Source: JBBTDV01 sp038042605
GTDB lineage: Bacteria; Bdellovibrionota; UBA1018
Length of the DNA: 53,096 bases
Assembly (NCBI GenBank): GCA_964358645.1
Contig: CAYHPW010000015.1
Coordinates: 1 to 53,096, forward strand
Direction: 5' to 3'
The notes under the pieces were generated by a model, which saw only the letters and a program-made list of their open reading frames with translations, was not told where the DNA came from and searched no databases. Each line of letters starts with the position of its first letter. Position 1 is the first letter of the stretch. Shown piece by piece: positions 25,118 through 34,579 of this stretch. A program made the translations under genes and the position numbers.

Positions 25118-26725
25118 ATGCCGATTACAGTAATCAAGTTTCTATTTTTAATTAGCTATTTCGCGATAGGTATTGGCACTGTTTATAAATCACTAACCTT
25201 TTTTAAAAAAAATACACCAAGGTGGTCTTACATTCTAGTTACTTTATTTACAGGTAAACTGATTTTTGACCTGGTCTCAATGTTGCCATCAGGCACACAT
25301 GCCATGCTGAATTCCGCCAGATTAGCCCCGGCCTTATCCGTACGTCTAGGCAACCCTCTCTACTACCCGCCAGATTCCGGTCCTGTTCTTAGCAGCATGT
25401 ATTCACCACTGACTTTTCTAACTTATTTACCAGCAACATTGTTCAGCGAACCAACAATCAGCATTCTTTTTGGCTTAGCAATAGCTCAACTGCTCTTTTT
25501 TGTGCCAGCCGTATTACTGTTTTTAACCTCATCACAACACCATAACGGTACCAGGCATATTGCATTTTTATCTTTTTTGGCATTCGGATTTTTAACGATT
25601 TCATCTAAGTCACTTAATTACGCTGCTTTCTCCATACACAGCGATGCTGGCGCAGTTTGTTTTGCAGCCCTTGGTTGTATGACTTTATCTAAACTTAAAT
25701 TAATAACCGGTTCATGGAAATATTATATTCTGCCATGCATATTATTCACCATAGCGATCTGGACTAAACAGGTTGTAATATTCGTTCCTGCTGCTTGTTT
25801 GTTTATTCTATTCTTGAGACATGGCCTAAAGAAAAGCCTCACCTTTTTTTCCATAATGCTAGCATTGAATATTCTAGTCACACTAGTTTTTACGCTAATT
25901 ATAGAATTCAAGACATTCACATTCAACATACTGACATACCCAGCCAGCTTCAATCTGACCATACCCTTTCGCGATGCATTCAATGCCGCAAGAGATGAAT
26001 TTTTTACATCTTCGCTATTCCTTATCTTCACAGTTTTTTACTTGCTCACATCCATAAGTTGGTCACGCGAAACTTTTAAAACACATGTTCTAAATACGCA
26101 GTGGTTCACCTTTGTTTTAAGCGGTATTTTCCTGATACCAATAAGCATACTCGCATACATGAAACCAGGCGGCGATTATAATTCATTTGCTTTCGCAAAT
26201 TACATGCTGACGCTGGGAGCATTGTTACTAATGCTGCATTTATCCAAAGAAATCGTTACTAATGACAAAAAAAACCCTGCAAAATTATTACTTATTGCTT
26301 TTCTGTCCTACAATGCTGTCACATATTTACCGAATTCCATTATGAGGATTAAATTCACATTAAAACTTGAAAAAAATGATTCACAAATAGCGTATAACTT
26401 TGCAAAAAAACACAAAGGTGAGGCCTATTTCCCACTAATTCCATTAGCCACTTTAATGAGTGATAAAACACTTTACCATTACCAAGGCGAGGTAATGGAT
26501 CACAATCTAACTACATTTAATATTTCAAAATCACATTTCGAAAAACATATCCCAAAAAATCTCCGTTATGTCATATACGGAACCCAACCAAACCCATCTG
26601 AGTTAATTGACCCATTTAGATCCATGTATCTTCCAGATTTCACAATACACACCGAACTTCCGGACCTCCCTGGATGGATCGTATTGATGAAAAACCAAGT
26701 GATCGAGCGGGGAGTCATCAAATGA
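25118..26725 (+). CDS. Polytopic membrane protein, probable GT-C glycosyltransferase
   Basis: 535 aa with about 11-12 hydrophobic helices over residues 1-420 and a soluble C-terminal domain of about 115 residues (FAKKHKGEAYFPLIPLATLM, then DLPGWIVLMKNQ). MLPSGTHAMLNSARLAP and YYPPDSGPVLSSMYSPLTFL resemble the first loop and the WP/YSPL region of GT39/GT87-type enzymes, but no clear Asp-Glu pair can be assigned. It sits between a GtrB-like donor synthase and a WaaE-like transferase (ATGA overlap), which favours a glycosyltransferase role. Exact activity unknown. Confidence 0.6.
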   Translation: MPITVIKFLFLISYFAIGIGTVYKSLTFFKKNTPRWSYILVTLFTGKLIFDLVSMLPSGTHAMLNSARLAPALSVRLGNPLYYPPDSGPVLSSMYSPLTFLTYLPATLFSEPTISILFGLAIAQLLFFVPAVLLFLTSSQHHNGTRHIAFLSFLAFGFLTISSKSLNYAAFSIHSDAGAVCFAALGCMTLSKLKLITGSWKYYILPCILFTIAIWTKQVVIFVPAACLFILFLRHGLKKSLTFFSIMLALNILVTLVFTLIIEFKTFTFNILTYPASFNLTIPFRDAFNAARDEFFTSSLFLIFTVFYLLTSISWSRETFKTHVLNTQWFTFVLSGIFLIPISILAYMKPGGDYNSFAFANYMLTLGALLLMLHLSKEIVTNDKKNPAKLLLIAFLSYNAVTYLPNSIMRIKFTLKLEKNDSQIAYNFAKKHKGEAYFPLIPLATLMSDKTLYHYQGEVMDHNLTTFNISKSHFEKHIPKNLRYVIYGTQPNPSELIDPFRSMYLPDFTIHTELPDLPGWIVLMKNQVIERGVIK

Positions 26726-27501
26726 CAACTCTTGGTGTAGCGATCATAACTAAAAATGAAGAAAAAAATATCATCCGTTGCCTAAGTTCTGTTTCATTTG
26801 CGGATGATAAAATAATTATTGATTCACACAGCACAGACCGCACCGTCGAATTTGCAAAGCAATGCGGTGCCAGAGTGATTGTTCGAGACTTCCAGGGATA
26901 CTCTAAAGAAAAGCAATACGCCATGGATCAGCTAAATACAGACTGGATCCTGGCCTTGGATGCCGACGAAATACTTTCACCTGAATTACAGATCGAAATA
27001 CGCAATACAATCAATTCCCCATCAGCGCTATCTGGCTATAATATCACCAGACATCAGGTTTTTCTCGGCCGCATCCTACGATACGGCAGGGGAGTTGATT
27101 ATCATATGCGTCTATTCCGCAGAGGTAAAGGATGCTATGACGGCAAAGAAGCCCACGAAGTCATTATTTTAGATGGGGTCGCTGGCCGTTTGAATGGCGT
27201 CATCATACATGTATCTTCTCCAAATATTAGCGACCGCATGAGAAAAATCTGCGCCGAGACTGATAATGAGATGCAATTTATTGCACCAATGCCAATCACC
27301 AAAAGACAACTCTTCATAAATCCAATTATCTACTTTATCAGTTATATGATTAAAAAAAGCACATGGAAAGACGGCATACCTGGCATCATAATGCTCATTA
27401 TGTTTTGTTTTCAGTTTTTCTTCTTAAATGCTAGGATATATGAAAGTTATCTTTTAAAAAACAAAAAGACGGAACAGGATCATTTCGACTGGACCAACTA
27501 A
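26722..27501 (+). CDS. LPS core glycosyltransferase, WaaE/KdtX-like (GT2)
   Basis: 259 aa from ATG 26722. This start overlaps the previous stop as ATGA and has GGGGAG 7-8 nt upstream; the open frame to 26674 is inside the previous gene. Features: LGVAIITKNEEKNIIRCLSS, KIIIDSHSTDRTVEFAKQ, WILALDADEILSPEL (DxD) and RLFRRGKGCYDGKEAHEVI. This pattern is typical of beta-1,4-glucosyltransferases that act on the LPS inner core. The C-terminus has hydrophobic stretches for membrane association. Confidence 0.82.
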   Translation: MTTLGVAIITKNEEKNIIRCLSSVSFADDKIIIDSHSTDRTVEFAKQCGARVIVRDFQGYSKEKQYAMDQLNTDWILALDADEILSPELQIEIRNTINSPSALSGYNITRHQVFLGRILRYGRGVDYHMRLFRRGKGCYDGKEAHEVIILDGVAGRLNGVIIHVSSPNISDRMRKICAETDNEMQFIAPMPITKRQLFINPIIYFISYMIKKSTWKDGIPGIIMLIMFCFQFFFLNARIYESYLLKNKKTEQDHFDWTN

Positions 27502-27524
27502 CCACAGCACCGGAGGCGCATTAA

Positions 27525-28244
27525 ATGAATTCAACATACCCGAATCTAAAAATAGCCGTATTTGCTGACGGCGCCAACAAAGAAGACATTATAAAACGGT
27601 ACAGAGAAGGTTTTGTTAAAGGATTTACAACCAATCCCACCCTCATGGTAAAAGCAGGAGTTAAAAATTACTCGGCATTCGCCATGGAAGTTTTAGCTGA
27701 AATCAAGACATTGCCTATCTCGTTTGAAGTATTCTCAGACACTTTTGACCAAATGGAGCGTGAAGCACTAATCATAGGCTCATGGGGATCAAACGTAAAC
27801 ATCAAGATACCAATAACCAACACGAAAAAAGAATCCTCACTGCCGCTTATAAAAAGACTCTTAGACAAAGGACTAAAGCTGAATGTGACGGCAATTTTTA
27901 CTGAAGAACAAATTACAGGTTTGCGACGAATACTGAAGCAATCAGATGATGTCATAGTATCTATTTTTGGAGGCCGCATTGCTGACACCGGAGTGGATCC
28001 GGAGCCTCTTATGAGAAAAGCGGTATCAGACTACAAGGAGCTGAAAAATGCAAAAATCCTGTGGGCCAGCCCACGGGAGTGTTTGAATATTTTTCAAGCG
28101 CAAGACTGTGGATGCCACATTATTACCGCTACCGATGATATAATCAGCAAATTAAAGCTCCACAAAAAATCTCTCGATGAATTTTCTCTCGATACAGTGA
28201 AAATGTTCTACAGCGATGCCCAAAAAGCAGGATTTTCAATATAG
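27525..28244 (+). CDS. Transaldolase (TalC/FSA-like, small class)
   Basis: 239 aa. Transaldolases move a three-carbon ketol unit between sugar phosphates through a Schiff base. Family features: KIAVFADGANKEDI with Asp15, GFTTNPTLM, the lysine in NIKIPIT (Lys94), KLNVTAIFTEEQI and SIFGGRIADTGVDPEP. GGAGG lies upstream of the ATG. It overlaps the GmhB-like gene by 29 nt, and with the SIS gene forms a three-gene unit inside the polysaccharide block, not in a central-metabolism operon. This suggests a role in making a special sugar precursor. Confidence 0.85.
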   Translation: MNSTYPNLKIAVFADGANKEDIIKRYREGFVKGFTTNPTLMVKAGVKNYSAFAMEVLAEIKTLPISFEVFSDTFDQMEREALIIGSWGSNVNIKIPITNTKKESSLPLIKRLLDKGLKLNVTAIFTEEQITGLRRILKQSDDVIVSIFGGRIADTGVDPEPLMRKAVSDYKELKNAKILWASPRECLNIFQAQDCGCHIITATDDIISKLKLHKKSLDEFSLDTVKMFYSDAQKAGFSI

Positions 28245-28830
28245 CAAAAGAGGCCTTATCCTGCTGGACAGGGACGGGGTCTTAAATTCTGCTGTTATTG
28301 ATAAGGAACATGGCACCATAGACAGCCCTCTCCATCCGGATCAAGTATCGGTGTTTGAGTGGGTTCCAGATGCTTTGCTTAAATTAAACAAACTTGGATA
28401 CGGGTTGTGTATTGTAACCAACCAGCCATCAGCAGCAAAACACAAAACCACCATAGAAAATCTCAACGCAGTCCATGACAAAGTACTATCTGAAATACAA
28501 TCCAAAGGTGCCATTATTTTAAGCTCACATATCTGCTTTCACAAAAGCGAAGACCACTGCTCATGCCGCAAACCAAAGCCAGGTTTATTGAAAGATGCAA
28601 TTGATAAAAATCATGGCTATGACCTTAAAATTTCTTGGATGGTTGGCGATGGTTTAACTGATATACAGGCTGGCAAGACAGCAGGATTAAAAACCGCGTT
28701 TCTAGGGCCGAAAAAATGTGATGCATGCAAAATCTTTGATCAAGCTGGAACAATCCCTGATTTTTGGTGTGACAACTTGGATCTGTTTTCACACTTCATA
28801 GCCGACCAAGACAAAGGAGAAAAATCATGA
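28216..28830 (+). CDS. gmhB: HAD phosphatase, GmhB-like
   Basis: 204 aa. The HAD motif DRDGVLN (nucleophile Asp18, acid Asp20), IVTNQPSA and MVGDGLTDIQAG are complete. The zinc loop CFH...CSC (Cys107, His109, Cys115, Cys117) is the hallmark of GmhB/HisB-N, which dephosphorylates heptose-1,7-bisphosphate. It starts 29 nt inside the transaldolase gene and ends in ATGA overlap with the SIS gene. A dedicated substrate other than manno-heptose bisphosphate is possible, since HldE/GmhC kinase is not seen here. Confidence 0.82.
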   Translation: MPKKQDFQYSKRGLILLDRDGVLNSAVIDKEHGTIDSPLHPDQVSVFEWVPDALLKLNKLGYGLCIVTNQPSAAKHKTTIENLNAVHDKVLSEIQSKGAIILSSHICFHKSEDHCSCRKPKPGLLKDAIDKNHGYDLKISWMVGDGLTDIQAGKTAGLKTAFLGPKKCDACKIFDQAGTIPDFWCDNLDLFSHFIADQDKGEKS

Positions 28831-29426
28831 ACGATTTTACAGGTGCTTTTATTGAGGAAACCATCAAAATATTAAAAATGCTCGATGGCGGCGAAATTGA
28901 AAAAATGGCTACTGGTTTAGCAGACGTGCGAAAAAGAAATGGCCGGCTTTTCATACTAGGTGTAGGCGGGTCCGCAGGACACGCAAGCCATGCTGTCAAT
29001 GACTTCCGAAAAATTTGTTCTATTGAATCATATACACCAACCGATAATGCATCCGAACTGACAGCACGAGTTAACGACGAAGGATGGGACAGCTGTTTTG
29101 CTGAATGGCTTAAAGGATCCAACATCAACAAAAACGACGCGCTACTTATCTTCTCGGTTGGCGGCGGTAATAAAGAAAAAAATGTCTCCGTAAACCTTGT
29201 GAGGGCTTTGGAACTTGCGAAACAAACAGGTGCAAGAATTTATGGAATAGTAGGTAAAGATGGCGGTTATACAAAAAAAGTCGCTGATGCCGCTTTAGTG
29301 ATACCACCGCTAGTACCAGATAGGATCACGCCACACACGGAAGGCATCTGCGCGGTCATATGGCACCTTTTGGTAAGCCATCCATCTTTAAGCCTAAAGA
29401 AAACAAAATGGGAATCAGTCAAATAA
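28827..29426 (+). CDS. SIS-domain sugar-phosphate isomerase, GmhA-like
   Basis: 199 aa single SIS domain. LFILGVGGSAGHASHAVND is the sugar-phosphate-binding loop, ALLIFSVGGGNKEKN the second loop, and DRITPHTEGICAVIWHLLV the C-terminal helix. GmhA converts sedoheptulose-7-phosphate to a heptose-7-phosphate. The usual GmhA metal-binding residues cannot all be assigned, so it may act on a different ketose phosphate. ATGA overlap with the GmhB-like gene and 19-nt overlap with the flippase gene. Confidence 0.78.
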   Translation: MNDFTGAFIEETIKILKMLDGGEIEKMATGLADVRKRNGRLFILGVGGSAGHASHAVNDFRKICSIESYTPTDNASELTARVNDEGWDSCFAEWLKGSNINKNDALLIFSVGGGNKEKNVSVNLVRALELAKQTGARIYGIVGKDGGYTKKVADAALVIPPLVPDRITPHTEGICAVIWHLLVSHPSLSLKKTKWESVK

Positions 29427-30880
29427 ACACCTCTGATAACTCTGAGCTATTACATGATGTTAAAAAACAATCCAAAAAAGGGTTTATTTTTTTAACCATA
29501 CGCTCTGTTTTTATCTATCTGCTTCAAGCACTATCGGTATTACTGCTAGCCAGGTGGCTGACTCCAAAAGACTATGGCATTTTTGCCGTCATCAATGGGT
29601 GGATAGGTGTCTCATTATATTTTTCAGACGTAGGAACCGCCGGCGCGCTCATATCGCAGGCATCAAACCCAACGGATAGTCAACTACGCACCTGTCTGGC
29701 CGTGAATTTCCTGCTTAGCCTGATTTTTACTATCTGTTTCTGGTTGGCAGCCCCTCTGATTGTCCAATACAACAAACTTGACCATAATGTGATTTGGATG
29801 ATTCGCATTTTATCAATTGCAATGCCAATCATATCAATGCGTATCATTCCCAAGGTCCTTCTAGACAGGGGCCTTCTTTTTATACAGTCAGGGAAAGTAG
29901 ATATTGTAGAATTTACCTTACGATATGCCTCTCAAATTCTTCTAGCAGGCTTGAAGTTCGGGGCATGGTGCTTTGTGATAGCTCATATACTGGGTGCGAT
30001 TACAGGCACAGTCTTATTGCTTAAAAAAATCGGCAAATTTCATCTGCCATGGTTATCATGGAAAGAGCTACAACCATTGCTGAAATTCGGTATTTCTTTT
30101 CAAGCAAATGCAATAGTTCCAGCACTAAGAGGACTTGTTGTGCCATTGGTGCTGGGAGCCCTGCTCCCGCTTGATCAGGTTGGTATCACCACTTGGAGTA
30201 TTGGTTTGTCCGTAATTCCGCTAATTCTTGTTTATAATTACAATCAGGTTGTCTTCCCTTCCCTTGTCAAACTGAAGCACTCACACGAATCTTTTTGCTC
30301 AGTTGCAAGCAGAAGCACAGAACTGGGTATATTGGGCTTGGTTTTCATATGTGGCCTTGGCGCCACCTGCTCAAGCACACTTATAGATATTCTATTTAAT
30401 CAACGATGGGCGGTGGCAAAACCGTTAATGCCAATTGCTATACTAGGCACATCATTATGGATGCTTAGCTATCTTGGAGGCGCAGTATTTAACGCCACAG
30501 GCAAACCAGGGGTGCGATTAAAAATAGAAACAGTTACTGTTGTAATAGAGTTTTCACTTGTCTGGTGGATTGTAAAAAGGATTGGACCACCAGGTTACCT
30601 ATGGCTGCTGACCGCAGCAAATGCCACAGGACTACTACTTACAGCATTCTCGCTGCGAAATTATTTCAGGAAAAAAACTGCTCTTCGACTTGTTCTATCT
30701 CTAACTGCGACGCTAATAGGTTTTACAATAGTTAGAACACTCGGCATAAGTAACTTGTTTTTACAGACTCTCTTGTTCAGCACGGCCTTCCTGGCCATCA
30801 CCTACCCTCTTGATAGATCCGTAATAACTGATAGCACATGGGTTATTCGTCAGTTCACCCCTCGGAAGGCCGCTCGTTAA
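29408..30880 (+). CDS. Polysaccharide flippase (MATE/MOP superfamily, Wzx-like)
   Basis: 490 aa from ATG 29408; an in-frame ATG at 29360 lies deep in the SIS gene. About 12-14 transmembrane helices. The N-terminus KKGFIFLTIRSVFIYLLQAL, LARWLTPKDYGIFAVINGWI and DVGTAGALISQA is the pattern of polysaccharide biosynthesis flippases (PST family). It would move the completed lipid-linked oligosaccharide across the inner membrane. It closes the plus-strand block and overlaps the convergent cytochrome-biogenesis gene by 26 nt. Confidence 0.88.
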   Translation: MGISQINTSDNSELLHDVKKQSKKGFIFLTIRSVFIYLLQALSVLLLARWLTPKDYGIFAVINGWIGVSLYFSDVGTAGALISQASNPTDSQLRTCLAVNFLLSLIFTICFWLAAPLIVQYNKLDHNVIWMIRILSIAMPIISMRIIPKVLLDRGLLFIQSGKVDIVEFTLRYASQILLAGLKFGAWCFVIAHILGAITGTVLLLKKIGKFHLPWLSWKELQPLLKFGISFQANAIVPALRGLVVPLVLGALLPLDQVGITTWSIGLSVIPLILVYNYNQVVFPSLVKLKHSHESFCSVASRSTELGILGLVFICGLGATCSSTLIDILFNQRWAVAKPLMPIAILGTSLWMLSYLGGAVFNATGKPGVRLKIETVTVVIEFSLVWWIVKRIGPPGYLWLLTAANATGLLLTAFSLRNYFRKKTALRLVLSLTATLIGFTIVRTLGISNLFLQTLLFSTAFLAITYPLDRSVITDSTWVIRQFTPRKAAR

Positions 30881-33800
30881 TAGGTTTTTTCATTCGTAAC
30901 CCTGAACTTAGTGAAATCCCTAAAATCGCCATCTGGATAATAACAAAAACCATTATTGCAAAAGCTCCACCACTAGAGAAACCATAGGAATGCAGCCCTG
31001 AGGCCAATATAAAATTAACACCATACCACGCCATTATGACCAATAAATAGGCAACCGGTGACGCCGCCAGAACACCAAAGCTGCTTAGCCAACCAACATA
31101 TTTAGCGTGAAGTATTATTAAAAAACCAAGGTCAGCGATGAGAGCCCATGTTTCCTTCGGATCCCATCCCCAAAAACGACCCCATGAATAATCAGCCCAT
31201 ATTCCACCCAAAATAATACCAGCGGTAAGAAAAAACACACCCAATTGAATAGCACGATATGCCAGATGACTATATTCAACATTAAACATATCCTGATTCT
31301 TGCCAACTCTAAGCACAATGTTTCTTACAAGTGCTATATTCCCCAACAGCATCGCTATTGAAAAAGCAGCATACGAAATAGTGATAGATAACACGTGTGT
31401 CGTCAGCCAAAAATTATTCCTTAGTACTGCTACAACCGGATCCAGATCGGGGCTCAGCACAAGAGGGATACTTTCCGTAAACAATAATGTTATTCCTGCC
31501 CCCAACAACGAAAGTCCCAATACAAAGTACTTCTGGTATAGCATGAACAGAACCATACCAAAAAGCACCATACCAAGAGCCACCCAAACCATGGTCCCAT
31601 ACATATTCGTAACTGGAGCAAAACCAGTTATGAAAACCCTTACTACAAATCCTGCGCAATGAGCAAAAAACGGCACGCTAATAATAACTAGCGACACTTT
31701 CTTAGTAAGTAATTTGCGTAGAAACGGACTGATGAACAAGCAACCTAATATGAAATAAATCATGCCCGCCCAAAAAAATATCTTTACGCGATTATATACT
31801 ACTTCGATTTTCATCTTATTTTGATCGATCTTCAGCATGGGAGAAACCAAGCGATTGTGCGCTGATGAAACGACACCAACAGCAAGAACTTTCGCTTTTG
31901 CAAAATCATTGCTCATAAGCGCAGCAAGATATGATTTAAACTTCTCCATAGCATCAGATATAGGACCCTGTTCATTAGAGCCAAGTGCTTCTGAAATATG
32001 TCCACCACTGCGTATGCTTTCAAAAAGCCAAACCTGTTGAACCAACTCTAAGAGGTTTTTTTCTTCCGGTGTAAGGGATTTATCATTCCTCTGCTGCTTG
32101 GCAATCGCTGGCTCTGAGAGCTGTGAAACCGGAGTAGCTGAAATTTCAGTAAATGAAAAATGTCTGCGGTCATTCACAAGTCCAAGTTTCGCTCTTATCG
32201 ACGCGTCTCGTACATTGATAAGCTGGACATGTTGAGCCGAACCGGAGCTCATCAACCCAAGATAAATCTGCCCGGAAGAAAGGCCCCATTTAGCATATCT
32301 TCCGTTTAAGAATAAAACAGCCTCACGAGCAAAGGTATCAAAGGGTTTTATGCGACCATGGCTTTGTAACGGCAGCTCTTCAATTTGTGAAACATCAATC
32401 ATGCCGGCGAATCTACGGAACTCTTTCAATGCATCGTCAGCACTGATTTGTGTACTAATCTGTGGCAACTTGCTGCCGTGAAGACCGCCCTGAACATCAC
32501 GTGTATCTGGACGTATATCTGGATGACCAGGCGGCATTTGCGATTCTGCTACAGCTGCCTCATCTGCAAACGCAGGCATCGAAGCCATGTTTATACTGCC
32601 CACAAGAGCAACCAGCAGGGCTCCTGTCGCCACATTCACAGCTGTTTTGGCGGCAATAGCGCTACGCTTTTGTCTTGCCAAATTCGTATACCACTTGCTT
32701 CTCATGATGCTAAAAACAGCAATACCTATGCACAGGATCAAACTACCGATATATTTAATGCCACGTCCAGGATCCTTGTTCACTGAGAATATTGACGCTG
32801 TCTCAACCCCCTGCCCCATTTCATAACTTGACTGATATAAAGTATAACCACCGTATTTTAATGGTTGATTCATTGATATTGTCTCCGCTGTACTCATTCC
32901 ATCCAATCGTACTACACTTTCAAAACTCATAGGCGTATTGGTTCCGGGATAATCCGTCCTGCTAAACTTCTCCAAAGATATACTGAATGGAAGATCCACC
33001 CAATCAGGCCCGAAATAAACTTGATAATCGCCCATGCTACTTCTCAGCGTTTTGTATTCACCTTCTATAAGCCACGTACCTGCTGAACCCATAGGTCTCA
33101 CATAAACCGCACTAGGGGGTAACGAATCGCCATCTGCAATCACAGCCGGCGTAACGGTCTCAGTCTTAACGGCGTTTTGAATCAGCTTATTCACCTTCAA
33201 AATCACATCCTGACCACCTGCGGGGCTGCTTTTGTTTAAATCGCCGGTCAGATTTATGCTTTGACCTTCGGTAATTGCGGCATCCAGTACCATGACATTA
33301 CCTCTGTATTTAAATACTCGCACCTCGCCTGGTTTTTCTTTATTTACAATCAATTCGACAGACGGTTGTGCAATATTCGAGGTTAGATACTCAAGCTGAA
33401 GGCCGAAAGTCCCATCTTGATTCATGGAAAATCCAGGATACTTTGCAAAAACAATCTCACGCTTTATTTTATCACCGTTTTTAATAGCAAGCTCTAGCGC
33501 AGGATTATCTGCATTGCCGCCTCTATCAACCAACTTATTTCCAGAAACAGAAGCGTTCTTATAAACTTTGACTAATTTAACGCTAATCCCTTTAACAACT
33601 AACAAGTTCTTTTTATTTACATTAAGCTGAGTTCGAGCCAATTCACGCCCACTTGCACGGTCCTTGGCTACAAGAAAATCAGCCAGTATAGGTGATTGGC
33701 TCTTAGCAGCACCTTTGAACGAAGACTCGGACTTAAGCGCAATTTGGAGCGGCCCTATTGTAAGTTCACTTGGGCTGCCTTTTCCCAAAGATAGCCAATC

Positions 33801-34433
33801 TGTAAACTGTAAGCCATGCCCTCCGGTGAGAGAAATATTTACTGCTGCAGAACCAGATAAATCATCTTTACTGAGAGTGGAATATGTGACCCCTGTATTT
33901 GCAAACGGTACATATTTCTCTATCACTAAACCCGTTTTATTTGAAAAATCTTTCCCACCTATTTTACCGTTAGAAACAGAGCTAAGACTTTTGGCAAAGC
34001 TGAACGACGAAGTAGTCTTTGTAGAAGCGCTTACTGCCTTAATAGCCAAATTAGACACGAACACCTGATTGCCATTTTGGCCTTCAACCACGCGCAACTG
34101 GCCATCTATTCCATATCTCGAAGTCACTAATGCACCAAGGAGAAGCACTAACAAACCAACATGCGTAATGACAAAACCCGTGTGGTGGCTTTTGTAAGGT
34201 ATTCTAGAAATGGCCGCACAAAGAATATTTATCCAAAGTAAAACAAGTAAAAGCTCAAACCACCAGGCATGATAAACCGTCATACTAGCCAACTGGGCGC
34301 TGTAGCGGCTTTCAATAACAGTCCCCACGGCCACAACAACGGTAAGTATGATCATCAATGGAACCGCCAGCCTAACTGACGAGAGGAATTTAAAAAAACG
34401 GTTTCTCTTTAAATTCTGCACAATATTCAACAT
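30855..34433 (-). CDS. Fused ResB-CcsA (CcsBA) cytochrome c biogenesis protein
   Basis: 1192 aa from the ATG at 34433 (GGGAGG 8 nt upstream; a TTG precedes it). The N-terminal ResB part (1-about 590) has the opening helices (FLSSVRLAVPLMIILTVVV, ITHVGLLVLLLGALVTSRYG), a large periplasmic domain, and a returning helix (YIGSLILCIGIAVFSIM). A linker near 620-660 contains a signal-like segment MASMPAFADEA and a MPPGHPD stretch. The C-terminal CcsA part has the tryptophan-rich WWD haem motif WGRFWGWDPKETW near 1080-1092 and flanking His in TTHVLSITISYAAF and ASGLHSYGF. It transfers haem to apocytochrome c at the outer face of the inner membrane (System II). Confidence 0.92.
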   Translation of the reverse strand: MLNIVQNLKRNRFFKFLSSVRLAVPLMIILTVVVAVGTVIESRYSAQLASMTVYHAWWFELLLVLLWINILCAAISRIPYKSHHTGFVITHVGLLVLLLGALVTSRYGIDGQLRVVEGQNGNQVFVSNLAIKAVSASTKTTSSFSFAKSLSSVSNGKIGGKDFSNKTGLVIEKYVPFANTGVTYSTLSKDDLSGSAAVNISLTGGHGLQFTDWLSLGKGSPSELTIGPLQIALKSESSFKGAAKSQSPILADFLVAKDRASGRELARTQLNVNKKNLLVVKGISVKLVKVYKNASVSGNKLVDRGGNADNPALELAIKNGDKIKREIVFAKYPGFSMNQDGTFGLQLEYLTSNIAQPSVELIVNKEKPGEVRVFKYRGNVMVLDAAITEGQSINLTGDLNKSSPAGGQDVILKVNKLIQNAVKTETVTPAVIADGDSLPPSAVYVRPMGSAGTWLIEGEYKTLRSSMGDYQVYFGPDWVDLPFSISLEKFSRTDYPGTNTPMSFESVVRLDGMSTAETISMNQPLKYGGYTLYQSSYEMGQGVETASIFSVNKDPGRGIKYIGSLILCIGIAVFSIMRSKWYTNLARQKRSAIAAKTAVNVATGALLVALVGSINMASMPAFADEAAVAESQMPPGHPDIRPDTRDVQGGLHGSKLPQISTQISADDALKEFRRFAGMIDVSQIEELPLQSHGRIKPFDTFAREAVLFLNGRYAKWGLSSGQIYLGLMSSGSAQHVQLINVRDASIRAKLGLVNDRRHFSFTEISATPVSQLSEPAIAKQQRNDKSLTPEEKNLLELVQQVWLFESIRSGGHISEALGSNEQGPISDAMEKFKSYLAALMSNDFAKAKVLAVGVVSSAHNRLVSPMLKIDQNKMKIEVVYNRVKIFFWAGMIYFILGCLFISPFLRKLLTKKVSLVIISVPFFAHCAGFVVRVFITGFAPVTNMYGTMVWVALGMVLFGMVLFMLYQKYFVLGLSLLGAGITLLFTESIPLVLSPDLDPVVAVLRNNFWLTTHVLSITISYAAFSIAMLLGNIALVRNIVLRVGKNQDMFNVEYSHLAYRAIQLGVFFLTAGIILGGIWADYSWGRFWGWDPKETWALIADLGFLIILHAKYVGWLSSFGVLAASPVAYLLVIMAWYGVNFILASGLHSYGFSSGGAFAIMVFVIIQMAILGISLSSGLRMKKPINERPSEG

Positions 34434-34579
34434 CAACTACACCTCCCTGGCATTAAACTACTGATAATTACCTTTCTATACACTACTACCTATCACTTCA
34501 CTTAATTTACTTAAAGCCGCTAGATTTAAGAACGTTTTCTAGCTAGTATTCGTGACAAAATACAATGGAGACCGAGTGA

